From NCBI GenBank assembly GCA_028679985.1, contig JAJRAH010000119.1, forward strand, positions 1-5,633: DNA of 5,633 bases, in the 5' to 3' direction. Source of the DNA: Methanomassiliicoccales archaeon (lineage in GTDB: Archaea; Thermoplasmatota; Thermoplasmata; Methanomassiliicoccales; JACIVX01). The position numbers and the translations under genes were made by a program. Position 1 is the first letter of the stretch, and each line of letters begins with the position of its first letter. Below are positions 5,070-5,633 of the stretch, piece by piece. The notes beneath the pieces are model-generated. The model worked only from the letters and a program-made list of their open reading frames with translations, was not told the origin of the DNA and made no database searches.

Positions 5070-5633
5070 CTACTTCAGCATCTCTCTGGCTATGACGATC
5101 TTCTGGACTTCGCTGGTCCCCTCGTATATCTCCGTGATCTTCGCGTCCCTGAAGAGTCTCTCTACGTTCGACCCCTTTATGTAGCCATGTCCTCCGTGCA
5201 CCTGCACGGCCTCCCTGGTGACCCTCATCGCAACGTCCGAGGCGAAGAGCTTGGCCATCGAGGCATCCGCCGTGAATCTCTCCCCTTTGTCCTTCTTCCA
5301 GGCGGCTCTGTACGTCAAGAACCTTGCAGCGTTCGTCAGGCACGCCATCTCAGCTATCTTCCACTGGATCGCCTGGAACTCACCGATCGCCTTGCCGAAC
5401 TGCTGTCTCTCCTTCGCATACTTAACGGAATCATCCAGAGCGGATTGGGCTATGCCCACCGCCTGGGATGCTATGCCGATGCGACCGCAGTCTATTGCCG
5501 ACATCGCGATCTTGAACCCCTCGCCCTCCTTCCCCAGCAGGTTCTCTGCAGGAACGGCGAGATCCTCGAAGAATATCTGGGCCTGCTGCGATCCCCTGAT
5601 CCCCATCTTGTCCTCGATCTTCCCTACCACGTA
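5070..5633 (-). CDS. Acyl-CoA dehydrogenase, C-terminal half, truncated by the window edge
   Basis: Flavoenzyme that oxidises an acyl-CoA to the trans-2-enoyl-CoA, passing electrons to electron-transfer flavoprotein in beta-oxidation or branched amino-acid breakdown. The visible 187 residues (full proteins have about 380) begin in the middle beta domain with EDKMGIRGS (7-15) and FEDLAVPAENLLG (22-34). They continue into the four-helix C-terminal domain with GRIGIASQAVGIAQ (50-63), KERQQFGKAIGEFQAIQ (74-90), QVHGGHGY (144-151) and RDAKITEIYEGTSE (162-175). Glu171 in IYEGT is at the catalytic-base position of short- and medium-chain enzymes. The frame is open to the right edge, so the start is outside. 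Chain length or branched specificity cannot be decided from this part. It is the first-transcribed gene of the minus-strand series, but about 200 bases separate it from the next. Confidence 0.96.
   Translation of the reverse strand, partial: YVVGKIEDKMGIRGSQQAQIFFEDLAVPAENLLGKEGEGFKIAMSAIDCGRIGIASQAVGIAQSALDDSVKYAKERQQFGKAIGEFQAIQWKIAEMACLTNAARFLTYRAAWKKDKGERFTADASMAKLFASDVAMRVTREAVQVHGGHGYIKGSNVERLFRDAKITEIYEGTSEVQKIVIAREMLK

Noticed and set aside
4981..5184. 67-residue plus-strand frame beside and within the acyl-CoA dehydrogenase
   Set aside because: Its second half is antisense to the dehydrogenase C-terminus, and the first half has no ribosome site or family features.
4870..5343. Upstream extension of the 55-residue protein to 213 residues
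   Set aside because: The added part overlaps the acyl-CoA dehydrogenase in a wrong frame and crosses the TATA box. The strong GAGGTG site fixes the short start.

Overview
The window looks like an archaeal chromosome segment of roughly mid-50s GC, most likely from the Euryarchaeota/Thermoplasmatota side; I cannot name a genus. The archaeal assignment rests on four things: a UPF0147 gene (an archaea-restricted family); a stand-alone Lrp/AsnC-type ligand-binding (RAM) domain protein; promoters that look like BRE plus TATA box rather than -35/-10; and a mix of one apparently leaderless gene and several genes with GAGG/GAGGTGA Shine-Dalgarno sites.

Layout, left to right. (1) 1-1398, minus: the N-terminal 466 residues of a type II (Ca2+-ATPase-like) P-type cation pump, cut by the left edge. 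(2) 1399-1766: a 368-base divergent control region with a TATA box for each direction, short palindromes and a long leader for the gene to its right. (3) 1767-3545, plus: a 592-residue CPA2-type cation/proton antiporter with unusual ion-site residues and extra C-terminal membrane segments. (4) 3546-3751: a gene-free convergent region with two hairpins. (5) 3752-3826, minus: tRNA-Gly(CCC) with encoded CCA and its own BRE/TATA. (6) 3941-4195, minus: UPF0147 protein, followed by a terminator-like hairpin. (7) about 4240-4593, minus: stand-alone RAM-domain protein, 44 bases upstream of UPF0147 and probably in one operon with it. (8) 4702-4869, minus: a 55-residue protein with a HicB-like pattern, its own promoter and a hairpin over the predicted transcription start. 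(9) 5070-5633, minus: the C-terminal half of an acyl-CoA dehydrogenase, cut by the right edge.

Two themes stand out. The pump and the antiporter are back to back and share a control region, which suggests joint ion or pH homeostasis. The minus-strand cluster holds small regulatory or unknown proteins (HicB-like, RAM, UPF0147) next to a fatty-acid or amino-acid oxidation gene. I see no CRISPR array, insertion sequence, phage gene or defence cassette. The most unusual items are the orphan HicB-like small protein, the antiporter's altered ion-binding dyad, and the structured 3641-3718 element with two alternative pairing partners. None of these amounts to a demonstrated new system.
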